Of a stretch of DNA of 64,000 bases, positions 39,212 to 48,082 are shown piece by piece. Made by a program: the position numbers and the translations under genes. Under the pieces are notes generated by a model. It ran no database searches and was not told where the DNA came from. It saw only the letters and a program-made list of their open reading frames with translations. Each line of letters starts with the position of its first letter. Position 1 is the stretch's first letter. Source of the DNA: Nocardia sp. MH4 (lineage in GTDB: Bacteria; Actinomycetota; Actinomycetes; Mycobacteriales; Mycobacteriaceae); the NCBI RefSeq assembly GCF_019266065.1, contig NZ_LPNR01000112.1, positions 248,001 through 312,000 of the forward strand, given 5' to 3'.

Positions 39212-40630
39212 TCACACTCCGAAGACCAGTAGGTGCAGGGCCCCGACGATCACACCGAGCGCGCCGCCGTGCGCGTAGAGCAGCCACGCGTCCTGTTCGA
39301 TGGCGGTGTAGAGCATTTCGACGAACTCCTCCGGCGGCAGTTCGCGCAGTTTCTCGGTGGCGAGGCGATCCACGCTGGCGGCGGTGGTCTGCGAGAACTC
39401 GACGTCGTCGACCAGCCACGGCTTCATCTCCGTCGCCAGGCTCGCGCCCGCGGTGGCCTGGATGGCGTCGAACTGCCGCGGCCCCACCGCCAGCCGGGTC
39501 ACCGAGCGCAGCGGCCCGAGCACCCGGTCGATCTCGGCTTTGAGGAAGTGCGCGATGACCGCGCGGGTCTTGTCACCGCTGGGCCCGTCGAGGAGCTGTT
39601 CGGCGACGACGTCGAGGGTGACGATCTGATACCCGATCGCATGCCCCAGGTCGGCCGCGGCCTGATGCTGGCGTTTGGCGAATTTCGCGACACGCCACGG
39701 ATATTTGTAGCGCGGTTGCGGGGTGGCCGGCTCGAAGACCACCTTGATGGCGATGATGTTGACCAGCACGCCCACCACGGCGCCGCCGAGGAGCACCCAC
39801 GCCCACGCGGGCAGGAAATGGAGGATGTCGTAGAGCCAGCCGGGCAGCGAGATCAGCGCCGGGGTGTCACCGTGTGGGGTGCTGTAGTGCAGCAGCGACA
39901 ACCACAGCGCGACGACGACGCCGAACGGAAACCCGATCACCCCGCTGCGGGTCATGAACCGCAGCTCCGGTGCGCCCAGCCCGTAGATGACGTCCTTGAG
40001 CAGTTCCGGGCGCCGCCGCAGATAGCCCACGACCATCAGCTTCACATCGAGCAGCTGATCGATGTTGGCACCGATGAAGTCGAAGGCACGGTCGGTGATC
40101 GCCGGTAGTTCCGCCTCCACCCGCGAGTACACGACTTCGCGTGCGCGCGGCGGCATGTCGGCCCACAGCTGCGGATGCTCGGTGTCCATGATCGAGTCGA
40201 CCATCGACCGTACGTTCGGCAGCGCCACCTGGGCGACCTGCGCGGAGATCTTGCGCGGATCCATCTGATCGAAGAAGTCCTTGGCCGTACCGATCTTGGC
40301 GACGGCGTTGTCGACCATCAGGCTCGCCATCTTCTCGGCGCGAGCCGGGATGAAACCCTGGAAGCCGAGGATGCCGCCGGGGGCGAAGGTCGGCAGGATC
40401 TGCACCTTGCGCGGCAGCAGTGGGAAGATCGTCTTCAGTCCCGGCACATAGAACCCGGTGAACCGCACCGGCGCGAACAGCATGATCACGCCCGTCCAGT
40501 TGGTGATCAGACCGGCCATCGCGCTGAAGATCGGAATGCTGATCATGTCGACCCAGAACTTGCTCAGGCCGGTCGTCTTCTCCCAGTCGAGCAGGCCGAA
40601 GAAGCCCGCCGCTTCGATCCCAGCATTCAT
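39212..40630 (-). CDS. DUF445-family membrane protein
   Basis: A 472-aa protein. Membrane segments lie near the N-terminus (DMISIPIFSAMAGLITNWTG, then LFAPVRFTGFYVPG), in the middle (GVIGFPFGVVVALWLSLLHY and FLPAWAWVLLGGAVVGVLVNIIAIKVVF) and at the very C-terminus (HGGALGVIVGALHLLVFGV). Between them are long amphipathic helical stretches, as is normal for DUF445 (E. coli YjiN class). The family function is unknown. It is first in a two-gene unit with the Abi-alpha gene. GGAGTGG lies about 10 nt before the ATG. Confidence 0.85.
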   Translation of the reverse strand: MNAGIEAAGFFGLLDWEKTTGLSKFWVDMISIPIFSAMAGLITNWTGVIMLFAPVRFTGFYVPGLKTIFPLLPRKVQILPTFAPGGILGFQGFIPARAEKMASLMVDNAVAKIGTAKDFFDQMDPRKISAQVAQVALPNVRSMVDSIMDTEHPQLWADMPPRAREVVYSRVEAELPAITDRAFDFIGANIDQLLDVKLMVVGYLRRRPELLKDVIYGLGAPELRFMTRSGVIGFPFGVVVALWLSLLHYSTPHGDTPALISLPGWLYDILHFLPAWAWVLLGGAVVGVLVNIIAIKVVFEPATPQPRYKYPWRVAKFAKRQHQAAADLGHAIGYQIVTLDVVAEQLLDGPSGDKTRAVIAHFLKAEIDRVLGPLRSVTRLAVGPRQFDAIQATAGASLATEMKPWLVDDVEFSQTTAASVDRLATEKLRELPPEEFVEMLYTAIEQDAWLLYAHGGALGVIVGALHLLVFGV

Positions 40631-40745
40631 CCGGCGTCCACTCCGTCGTGTTCCGAACCTCGCGCGTTCGGGTCATCATAAGTGACCGACCAGGTGGTTT
40701 CGGGCAGCTTTCGCGGTTACCCGCTAAACCGGAGCAAACTCGAAA

Positions 40746-41531
40746 TCAGGCGTGGGTGGTGTTGACCAGCAGCAGGTTGGTGTCGATGTCGTGGGTGACC
40801 TTGTTGGCGACCGAGCCCAACAGCCTTGCGGGACCGCTCATTCCGCGATTGCCGATCACGACGAGGTCGTATTTCCAGGCCGCGTTGCAGATCGCCTCGG
40901 CCGCGGGGACTCCGGTGAGGACGTCGCGACCGAACAGCTCCGGATCCTCGACGTGGACCTGGCCCTCCACTTCGATCAGGGTGACGGCGCCGTCGTCGTC
41001 GGTCTTGGCGGCGGTCACCAGGAACGGGCGCGCGCCGAGCGCGACGGCGACCTCGTAGCCACGGCGCACCGCGGTGATCGAGCTCGCCGACCCGTCGGTG
41101 GTGAGCCCGACCGTGGTCCACCGCTTCGGGATCTTGCGGGTGAACACCACATCGGATTCGCTGTGGTGGGACACGTGATTGGCGGTCGACCCGAGCAGGC
41201 GCGCCTTCGAACTGCCCAGCCCACCACCGCCGACGACCAGCAGCGTGCCGGGTTCGGCGGCGGCGACCTCGAGCAGGACCGCGCCCGCCGTGCCGGGCAG
41301 TTCCCTGCGAAGCACCTCGGTCACCCCCGCCTCGACGAGGACGGCGGCCGCCGCCGCGGTGATCTCCGCGGCCCAGGTGGCATCGGTCCCCGCCTTCAGC
41401 GTGGCTTCCTTCCAGACGCTCACGACGGTGACCCCGACACCGAGCTTGACCGCCAGTTCCCCCGCGACGACGACCGCCGTCTGTCCGGACTCCGAGCCGT
41501 TGGTCCCCACCACGATGCGCTGGTACCCCAT
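40746..41531 (-). CDS. Tandem-domain universal stress protein
   Basis: A 261-aa protein with two UspA domains (about 1-135 and 138-261). The ATP-binding pattern is clear in the second domain: VVIGNRGMSGPARLLGSVANKVTH in two parts (VVIGNRGMSG / PARLLGSVANKV). The first domain has VVGGGGLGSSKARLLGSTANHV split likewise (VVGGGGLGSS / KARLLGSTANHV). Double-domain Usp proteins are common in mycobacteria and Nocardia and are induced in stress and low oxygen. It is a single gene, about 110 bp from the DUF445 gene and on the same strand. Confidence 0.92.
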   Translation of the reverse strand: MGYQRIVVGTNGSESGQTAVVVAGELAVKLGVGVTVVSVWKEATLKAGTDATWAAEITAAAAAVLVEAGVTEVLRRELPGTAGAVLLEVAAAEPGTLLVVGGGGLGSSKARLLGSTANHVSHHSESDVVFTRKIPKRWTTVGLTTDGSASSITAVRRGYEVAVALGARPFLVTAAKTDDDGAVTLIEVEGQVHVEDPELFGRDVLTGVPAAEAICNAAWKYDLVVIGNRGMSGPARLLGSVANKVTHDIDTNLLLVNTTHA

Positions 41532-41615
41532 GTGACGCTCTCCGATCGACGGCAGGTCAGCTGCGCTTGGCCACAGTATAAACGCCGCACACTCCCGGCA
41601 ACCGTGGTGCGCGGC

Positions 41616-42314
41616 TCACGCGCCGGTGCGCAGGTGCCGGTCGAAGAAGGCGAAGATGCGCTGCCAGGCGTCGTCGGTGGCGGCCGCGTCGTAGCCGATG
41701 CCGATGCGTTCGAGCACCGCGTTTCCCGGCAGGACATTGGCGAAGCTGTGGGTGGCGTTCGGATAGGTCTTGATGTCGTGGTCGACTCCGCCCGCCGTCA
41801 GCGCCGTCTCGAGCTTGTGCGCGGCACCCGGCAGCGCCGGATCGAGTCGTCCGTAGCTGGCAACCACCGGGCACGCGCCGTCGAGCAGGGTCCGGTAGTC
41901 GCCGTAGAGGCTGCCGTAGAACGGTGCCGAGGCGTGGAACCCCTGGGGCGCGGTGAGCAGTGCGAAACCACCGCCCAGGCAGAAGCCGAGCACGGCGATC
42001 CGGCCGGTGCAGTCGGGGTCTTCGGCGAGCCGGTCGCGGGCGGCGAGGATCTCCCCCACCGCGGGCCCCTTCCCGGTGAACGCGACCGCGCGGAACGCCT
42101 GCTGGATGCAGCGGACCCGGCCGCGCGCGAACAGATTCGGCGCGATCGCCAGGTAGCCCGCGTCGGCGACGATGTCGAGCTGGTGGCGCAGGTCGGCGTT
42201 GATGCCGAGGGCGTCGTGGAGGACGACCACGCCCGGCCACGGGCCTTCGCCCTGCGGGCGCGCGATCAGCGCGTCGATTCGGCCGGTGGGAGTATCGATC
42301 TCGATCGATTCCAT
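41616..42314 (-). CDS. Dienelactone hydrolase family protein
   Basis: A 232-aa alpha/beta hydrolase. The nucleophile elbow is GFCLGGG (catalytic Cys), the acid is in GRLDPALPG and the His in NATHSFAN, the classical Cys-Asp-His triad of dienelactone hydrolases, which open lactone rings of aromatic breakdown. No other aromatic-degradation genes are nearby. The ATG at 42314 was chosen because the N-terminus (MESIEIDTPTGRIDALIARP) fits the family; the longer frame to 42497 is antisense to the ATPase gene. Confidence 0.88.
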   Translation of the reverse strand: MESIEIDTPTGRIDALIARPQGEGPWPGVVVLHDALGINADLRHQLDIVADAGYLAIAPNLFARGRVRCIQQAFRAVAFTGKGPAVGEILAARDRLAEDPDCTGRIAVLGFCLGGGFALLTAPQGFHASAPFYGSLYGDYRTLLDGACPVVASYGRLDPALPGAAHKLETALTAGGVDHDIKTYPNATHSFANVLPGNAVLERIGIGYDAAATDDAWQRIFAFFDRHLRTGA

Positions 42315-42361
42315 CGTTCGAATGTAGATGTTCGGCGCGCGGTTCGCGGCCAGTCGGCCGG

Positions 42362-44740
42362 TTACCCGGCGGTGCGTCGCCCGTCCGGCGAGTCGGGCAG
42401 CGGCAGGCGTTTGAGGTGCAGCGCGTTGAGGGCGACGATCAAGCTCGATCCCGACATGGCCATGGCCGCGATCTCGGGGCGCATGGTCAGGCCCCACGGG
42501 GCGAACACCCCGGCGGCGATGGGCAGCGCGATGCCGTTGTAGCCGATCGCCCAGGCCAGATTCTGGTGTTCCTTGCCAACGGTGCCGCGACCGATGCGCA
42601 GCGCGGTCGACACGGTGAACGGGTCCGAGCGCATGAGCACGACGTCGGCGGTCTGAATGGCCACGTCGGTGCCCGCGCCGATGGCGATGCCCAGATCGGC
42701 CCGCGCGAGGGCGGGCGCGTCGTTGACGCCGTCGCCGACCATCGCGACCTTCTTGCCCGCCCGCTGCAGCTCGGCGATCCGGTCGGCCTTGTCACCGGGC
42801 AGGACGTCGGCGATCACGGTGTCGATGCCGAGGTCGGTGGCGATGCGCTGGGCGGTCGCCTGGTTGTCGCCGGTCAGCATGACCACGTCCACGCCGAGCT
42901 CGTGCAGGGCGGCGACCGCGGCGACGGAGGTGGGCCGCGGGGCGTCGGCGAGGGCGATGACCGCGACCGCGGCGCCGTCGACGGCGACCAGGACGGCGGT
43001 GTGGCCCGAGGCCGCCAGGTCGTCGCGCCGGGTCGCCAGCTCGCCCAGGGCGATGTGTTCCCGGTCGAGCAGCCCGCGATTGCCGACGACGACGCGGTGC
43101 CCGTCGACGGTGGCGATCGCCCCGCGCCCCGGCACATTCCGGAACTCCGTCGCCGGCAGCGCCAGGGCGCCCTGGTCTTTCGCGTACTCGACGATCGCCT
43201 CGGCCAGCGGATGCTCGGACTCGCGTTCCACCGCCGCGGCCACCGCGAGCATCCGATCGGTGTCGACGCCGGGTGCGGGCACCACGTCGGTGACCTCCGG
43301 TGTTCCCTTGGTGAGGGTGCCCGTCTTGTCCATCACCACCACGTCGATGCGGGCAGCGTCCTCGAGCGCCGTCGCGTTCTTGAACAGCACACCGCGTTTC
43401 GCGCCGAGCCCGGTGCCGACCAGGATCGCCGTCGGTGTCGCCAGGCCCAGTGCGTCGGGGCAGGTCACGACGACCACGGTGATCGCGAACAACAGCGCCC
43501 GGCTCAGCGAGGCACCGGCGAACAGCCACACCGCCAGCGTGGTCACACTGCCGATCAACGCCACCAGGGTCAGCCAGAACGCCGCCCGGTCGGCGAGCCG
43601 TTGACCCGGCGCCTTCGAATTCTGCGCCTGCTGGACGAGGTCGACGATCTGGGCGAGCGCGGTGTCGGAGCCGACTTTGGTGGCCCGCACCCGCAGACTG
43701 CCGGTGGTGTTGATGGTCGCGCCGATGACCGGCGAACCGGGTTCCTTGTGCACCGGCAGGCTCTCGCCGGTGACCATGGATTCGTCGACCTCGCTGGATC
43801 CGTCGAGCACGGTGCCGTCGACGGCGATCTTGGCACCGGGGCGCACCAGCAGCACGTCACCGACAGCGACGTCGGCGGTGGGGATCTCGACCTCGCTCCC
43901 GTCGCGCAGCACCACCGCTTTCGGCGGCGACAGGTCCAGCAGCGTGGAGACCGCGTCGTTGGCGCCGCCGCGCGCTCGCATCTCGAACCAGTGCCCGAGC
44001 AACACGAATGTCGCCAGCATGGTCGAGGCCTCGTAGAACACCTCGCCGCCGCCGGTGAGCGTCACGTACAGCGAATACAGCCAGCCGGTGCCGATGCCGA
44101 CCGAGACCAGCACCATCATGTCGAGGGTGTGCGCCCGCAGCGCCTGCCACGCGCCCGTGAAGAAGATCGTCGACGAGTAACAGATCACCGGCAGGCTCAG
44201 GATCAGCATCCACACGTCGACGCGCAGGCCGAACGGGACCGCCAGGTGCAGACCCAGCATGTGGGTGGCCATCGGCGACCACAGCATGACCAGGGTGGAG
44301 AAGACCAGCGCGACCAGGAAGCGGTTGCGCATGTCGCGGGCCATGTCGTCCATGGACATGGCCGCGTCGCCGCCGTGATGGTGGCCTGCCATCGCCGTGT
44401 CGTGCTCGGCGGTACGGCCGTCGGGTGGGGTGGTGGCCGCCGGGGTGTGCTCCACGGCGGAGGGTTCGCTCGCCGGATCGCAGAGGTGGGTGGGCACCGA
44501 GCGGCCCGCGCAGTGGTAGCCGCAGTCGCGGATCCAGGTGCGCAGATCGGTGACCGAGGTCACACCCGGGTCGTAGGTGACGGTGGCGGTCTGCGCGAGC
44601 GGGTTGGCCTCGACCGCGAGAACTCCGGGCCGATGCCGCAGCGCGGCGGCCAGGGTCTGCCGGGAGCCGGCGCGATACAGGCCGCCGACGTGCAGGACCG
44701 TGGTCGCCGAGGCGGTGACGGGGTGGTGCGTGTCAGGCAT
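42362..44740 (-). CDS. Heavy-metal P1B-type ATPase (copper type, CPD variant)
   Basis: A 792-aa metal-exporting ATPase. An N-terminal HMA-like domain (about 12-75) lacks the CxxC pair (VGGLYRAGSRQTL), although CGYHC follows later. A His/Met-rich linker (MAGHHHGGDAAMSMDDMA) precedes the membrane part. Pump motifs: TGES, the ion-site CPDALGLATP, DKTGTLTKG, SEHPLAEA and GDGVNDAP. CPD replaces the usual CPC or CPH. The linker and overall order resemble CopB-type copper pumps; exact metal unproven. AGGAG precedes the ATG. No chaperone or CsoR-type gene is adjacent. Confidence 0.88.
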   Translation of the reverse strand: MPDTHHPVTASATTVLHVGGLYRAGSRQTLAAALRHRPGVLAVEANPLAQTATVTYDPGVTSVTDLRTWIRDCGYHCAGRSVPTHLCDPASEPSAVEHTPAATTPPDGRTAEHDTAMAGHHHGGDAAMSMDDMARDMRNRFLVALVFSTLVMLWSPMATHMLGLHLAVPFGLRVDVWMLILSLPVICYSSTIFFTGAWQALRAHTLDMMVLVSVGIGTGWLYSLYVTLTGGGEVFYEASTMLATFVLLGHWFEMRARGGANDAVSTLLDLSPPKAVVLRDGSEVEIPTADVAVGDVLLVRPGAKIAVDGTVLDGSSEVDESMVTGESLPVHKEPGSPVIGATINTTGSLRVRATKVGSDTALAQIVDLVQQAQNSKAPGQRLADRAAFWLTLVALIGSVTTLAVWLFAGASLSRALLFAITVVVVTCPDALGLATPTAILVGTGLGAKRGVLFKNATALEDAARIDVVVMDKTGTLTKGTPEVTDVVPAPGVDTDRMLAVAAAVERESEHPLAEAIVEYAKDQGALALPATEFRNVPGRGAIATVDGHRVVVGNRGLLDREHIALGELATRRDDLAASGHTAVLVAVDGAAVAVIALADAPRPTSVAAVAALHELGVDVVMLTGDNQATAQRIATDLGIDTVIADVLPGDKADRIAELQRAGKKVAMVGDGVNDAPALARADLGIAIGAGTDVAIQTADVVLMRSDPFTVSTALRIGRGTVGKEHQNLAWAIGYNGIALPIAAGVFAPWGLTMRPEIAAMAMSGSSLIVALNALHLKRLPLPDSPDGRRTAG

Positions 44741-44814
44741 CGCCGCTCCTGTCGCCGGTCGAGCGCACGACGCGACAGCGCGCCGCGCCTCACTTGCCGG
44801 CGACAGTACCCGGT

Positions 44815-44852
44815 GCGGGTCACGACACGACCAATGTCGCCGGGTGACCCGC
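44815..44852. terminator. Inverted repeat between mshC and ATPase gene
   Basis: Perfect 9-bp arms GCGGGTCAC / GTGACCCGC with a 20-nt loop, 5 nt after the mshC stop and about 75 nt before the ATPase start. Either the mshC terminator or an operator for the ATPase gene. Confidence 0.4.
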
Positions 44853-44857
44853 GACCG

Positions 44858-46096
44858 TCAGAGCGTGATACCCAGCAGCGCGTCCACGGCGTCACGTACC
44901 AGCGCGGGCGCGGCCGGATCGGCCCCACCGTAGGTGAGTGCCTGCTCGACCCAGTTGTCGACGGCGTCGAGCGCCTTCGGGGTGTCCAGGTCGTCGGCCA
45001 GGTGCTGGCGCAGCCGGGCGACGGTGTCGGCGGCCGACGGGCCGGTGGCCAGGGCGGCGGCTTCGCGCCAGCGGGCCAGGCGGGCCTGGGCCGCGGTGAG
45101 GACGTCGTCGGTCCACATCCGGTCCTCGCGGTAGTGCCCGGCGAGCAGGCCGAGGCGGATCGCGGCCGGGTCGACGCCGGAGCGGCGCAGCTTCGACACC
45201 AGCACCAGGTTGCCCTTGGACTTCGACATCTTCTCGCCGTCGAGGCCGATCAGCCCGGCGTGCACGTAGTGGCGGGCGAAGCGGCGCGCGCCGGTGATCG
45301 CCTCGGCGTGCGCGGCGGAGTATTCGTGGTGCGGGTAGATCAGGTCCGAGCCGCCGCCTTGGACGTCGAACTCGGTGCCGATGCGGTTGAGCGCGATCGC
45401 CGCACATTCGATGTGCCAGCCGGGGCGGCCCGCGCCGAACGGGGCCTGCCAGGACGGTTCGCCCGGGCGCTCGGCCCGCCACAGCAGCGCGTCGATGACG
45501 TCGCGCTTGCCGGGACGGTCGGGGTCACCGCCGCGCTCGGCGAACAGCTGCTCCATGGTGGCCCGGTCGTAGCCGGACTCGTAGCCGAACTGCTCGGTGG
45601 CGTCGGTACGGAAGTAGATGTCCGGGAACTCGGCGTCGTCGACGATGTAGGCGGCGCCTGCGGCGAGCAGCTTCTGCACCAGCTCCACCACCTCCTCGAC
45701 GGACTCGATCGCGCCGATGTAGTGCTTCGGGGGCAGCACCTGCAGGGCGGTCATGTCCTCGCGGAACAGCTCGATCTCCGAGCTGCCGAGGTCACGCCAG
45801 TCGACGCCGTCGCGGGCGGCGCGCTCGAACAGCGGATCATCGACGTCGGTGACGTTCTGCACGTAGTGCACGTCGTGGCCCGCGTCGCGCCACAGCCGGT
45901 TGATCAGGTCGAACGTGAGGTAGGTGGCGGCGTGGCCGAGGTGGGTGGCGTCGTAGGGAGTGATGCCGCAGACGTACATCTTCGCGGTCGCGCCGGGGGT
46001 GACCGGGCGGACCTGGCGGTCGGCGGTGTCGAACAACCGCAACGGCGGCCCTGCTCCGGGGACGGTCGGTAGGGCGATATCGGACCAGGACTGCAT
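44858..46096 (-). CDS. mshC: L-Cys:GlcN-Ins ligase of mycothiol synthesis
   Basis: ATP-dependent ligase joining cysteine to glucosaminyl-inositol, the third committed step of mycothiol, the main thiol of actinobacteria. At 412 aa it has the compact class-I synthetase fold related to CysS: YVCGITPYDATHLGHAATY (the HIGH-type motif), zinc-site residues GWHIECAAIALN, and the KMSKSKGN loop (EKMSKSKGNLV). The N-terminus MQSWSD and the length match mycobacterial MshC (about 414 aa). The ATG at 46096 is supported by this. The cysQ gene that follows mshC in M. tuberculosis is not here. Confidence 0.95.
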   Translation of the reverse strand: MQSWSDIALPTVPGAGPPLRLFDTADRQVRPVTPGATAKMYVCGITPYDATHLGHAATYLTFDLINRLWRDAGHDVHYVQNVTDVDDPLFERAARDGVDWRDLGSSEIELFREDMTALQVLPPKHYIGAIESVEEVVELVQKLLAAGAAYIVDDAEFPDIYFRTDATEQFGYESGYDRATMEQLFAERGGDPDRPGKRDVIDALLWRAERPGEPSWQAPFGAGRPGWHIECAAIALNRIGTEFDVQGGGSDLIYPHHEYSAAHAEAITGARRFARHYVHAGLIGLDGEKMSKSKGNLVLVSKLRRSGVDPAAIRLGLLAGHYREDRMWTDDVLTAAQARLARWREAAALATGPSAADTVARLRQHLADDLDTPKALDAVDNWVEQALTYGGADPAAPALVRDAVDALLGITL

Positions 46097-46682
46097 GATT
46101 CGAGGGTAGAGCCCCCGTTGTGGCGCCCGGCCCGCGGGCCGGTCACGCGGTTGCCCGCGGTGTCGCCGGAGCGGCCCGCTACCTGCACACAAACGTGTTC
46201 CGGGGGTTGCGTCAAGGGTTGTGCTCAGGCAGATCCGCTGGTCACGGCGGTGGCGGGCGACCTACCGGCCCGGACCCACCCCACCTGGGCAGATGGTTGC
46301 CGATGCGGATTCTCCGCGATCATTCTCACACGTCGGACGCTGCTGAATCCCGGACGTCCTCGAAGTGGAGTCGACCTTTCCGGCGCTTCTCGCCGTGCAC
46401 CGACCGGTTACCGTTCTCCGCCGACGTGGACCTGCGCGCGATGGACGTGCCGGCGCTGGGCGTCGGCGACGTGCTCGTCGATTCGGCGCGCGGTGCCGAG
46501 CGGGCGCGGGCTTGCTTCGCGTGGGGCGAGGTGCGTGCGCTGCCCGAGGTGGGTCACGCGGTGCTGGGGCAGTCCGCGGCCATCGAGCGACTCCTCAGCG
46601 CGCACTCCGGCTGGGCCGGGGGCTGGGCGACGGCCCGGTGTCGCCGCGCGTCGGGAGCGGCGACACCGAACTCATCGTTCGA
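46097..46682. other. 586-bp region between mshC and a secreted protein gene
   Basis: No gene can be called with confidence. The plus strand has an open stretch from about 46430 to 46698 (in a frame open from 46120) with the protein-like text LPEVGHAVLGQSAAIERLLSAH, reminiscent of the last strand and helix of an alpha/beta hydrolase. It has no credible start and runs into the oppositely oriented gene. A decayed hydrolase is possible. The first 250 bp show nothing beyond a GGCCCGCGGGCC palindrome next to the mshC start. Confidence 0.3.
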
Positions 46683-46952
46683 TCACGCCTGCAGGTAGCA
46701 CTGCACGTTCGCGCCGTCGACGTCCGGGCCGAACTGCGGCAGCGCGTAGAACGAGGCACCGACCTGATCGGCGGCCTGCACGGTGACGTCGGGCAGCGGA
46801 GCACCGGTGTTGCGGTCGGTAGCCTTGCACACGTAGGTCTTCTCGGCCCACCAGCCGCTGGGGAAGGCCTGCGCGGGCGCGGCCACGGCGGCGACGGCGC
46901 CGGTGAGTAGCAGCGCGGCGGCGGAGGTGGTGACGATCGATCGGGTCGACAT
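46683..46952 (-). CDS. Small secreted protein of unknown function
   Basis: An 89-aa precursor with a clear signal peptide (MSTRSIVTTSAAALLLTGAV to APAQA) and a mature domain of about 60 residues starting FPSGWWAEKTYVCK. It holds two cysteines (YVCK and VQCYL) that could form a disulfide. GAGGAA lies 4 nt before the ATG at 46952. No family recognised; small one-disulfide secreted proteins of this kind are frequent in Nocardia. It lies between mshC and an aldo/keto reductase gene. Confidence 0.7.
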   Translation of the reverse strand: MSTRSIVTTSAAALLLTGAVAAVAAPAQAFPSGWWAEKTYVCKATDRNTGAPLPDVTVQAADQVGASFYALPQFGPDVDGANVQCYLQA

Positions 46953-47045
46953 AGATTTCCTCTGATCTTGCGTGGAATGACGAAAGTGCTTGGAGCACAC
47001 TAGCACCGGCCCCGACCCGGAAAAGCAGCCTCAAGATACCCGACG

Positions 47046-48023
47046 TCAGCGGATCCGTGGGCCGGAATCGTCGACATCGACGCGGTCCACCGCGGCGCCG
47101 TAAACCATCGGGCTCGCATCACATTCGGCGACGAAATCGGCCGGGAAGCCCCGGTCGAACGGCACCGCGTCGTCGAGCACTCGGACCGCGTCGGCGGGCA
47201 GGCGCAGTCGCGCCGCCGCCAGATTGCCCGCGAGTTGCTCGGCGGTGCGTACCCCGAGGATCGGCAGCACCGCGCGACTGCGCTGCCGTGTCCAGGCCAA
47301 AGCCACCTGCTCGGCCGCGACGCCCAGTCCCGAGGCCACGTGTGTCACTGCCGCGACCGCGGCCAGTTCCGAGGGCGTCGTGGCCCGGCCCGCCCCTGGC
47401 GAGAGAGCGCCCCCGGCCAGCGGTGACCACGCGGTGACGGTGAGCCCGAAGGCTTCGGCCATCGGCAGCAGTTCCCGTTCGATGCCACGTTCGAGCAGGT
47501 TGTAGGGCACCTGGACGGCGGCGAACGGGGTCCGATCGCGGGACTGCGCGAGCGTGTTGGCGCGGGCGATGACCCAGGCGGGTGCGTCGGAGATGCCGAT
47601 GGCCAGCGCTTTTCCAGCCCGCACCACGTCGTCGAGGGCGCGCATCGTCTCCTCGATCGGCGTGTGCCGGTCCCACACGTGCACCCAGTACACGTCGACG
47701 TAGTCGGTGCGCAGCCTGCGCAGGCTCTGTTCCAGTGACAGCACCAGGTTCTTGCGGTGGTTGCCCGCCGCGTTGGGGTCGGTGGCGTCACGGCTGAGGG
47801 TGTACTTGGTGCCGAGCACGAAGCGGTCCCGCGCGCGCAGCACCCGGCCGAGGATCGCCTCGCTCTCGCCGTAGGCGGAGGCGGTGTCGAGGAAGTTGCC
47901 GCCCACCTCGGCATAGGTGTCGATGATCCTGGCGGCCTCGACGGGGTCGTCGAAACGCATGGTGCCCAGAGCGAACTCGGAGACGCGCAGGCCGGTATGG
48001 CCGAGCAGGCGGTAGCGGAGCAT
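47046..48023 (-). CDS. Aldo/keto reductase with complete catalytic tetrad
   Basis: A 325-aa NADPH-dependent oxidoreductase with TIM-barrel fold. The tetrad is present: Asp and Tyr in NFLDTASAYGES, Lys in LGTKYTLS and His in YWVHVWDRHTP. Cofactor-binding loops appear near the C-terminus (VLPILGVRTAEQLAGNL). Substrate unknown. The ATG at 48023 (MLRYRLLGHTGLRVSE) is the conventional start. It follows the SCO1664-like gene by 59 nt and may be the last gene of the uppP operon. Compare the degenerate homologue at 51436. Confidence 0.9.
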   Translation of the reverse strand: MLRYRLLGHTGLRVSEFALGTMRFDDPVEAARIIDTYAEVGGNFLDTASAYGESEAILGRVLRARDRFVLGTKYTLSRDATDPNAAGNHRKNLVLSLEQSLRRLRTDYVDVYWVHVWDRHTPIEETMRALDDVVRAGKALAIGISDAPAWVIARANTLAQSRDRTPFAAVQVPYNLLERGIERELLPMAEAFGLTVTAWSPLAGGALSPGAGRATTPSELAAVAAVTHVASGLGVAAEQVALAWTRQRSRAVLPILGVRTAEQLAGNLAAARLRLPADAVRVLDDAVPFDRGFPADFVAECDASPMVYGAAVDRVDVDDSGPRIR

Positions 48024-48082
48024 ACGGTCAGTCTGGCGGGGAATCGCCGACGCAGGCAGACCGTGACAGGGCCACCCTGGGA

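Noticed and set aside
46118..46910. Overlapping plus-strand frames between mshC and the 46683 gene as intact genes
   Set aside because: No credible start and no full domain; at best a decayed hydrolase tail, described as a region only.
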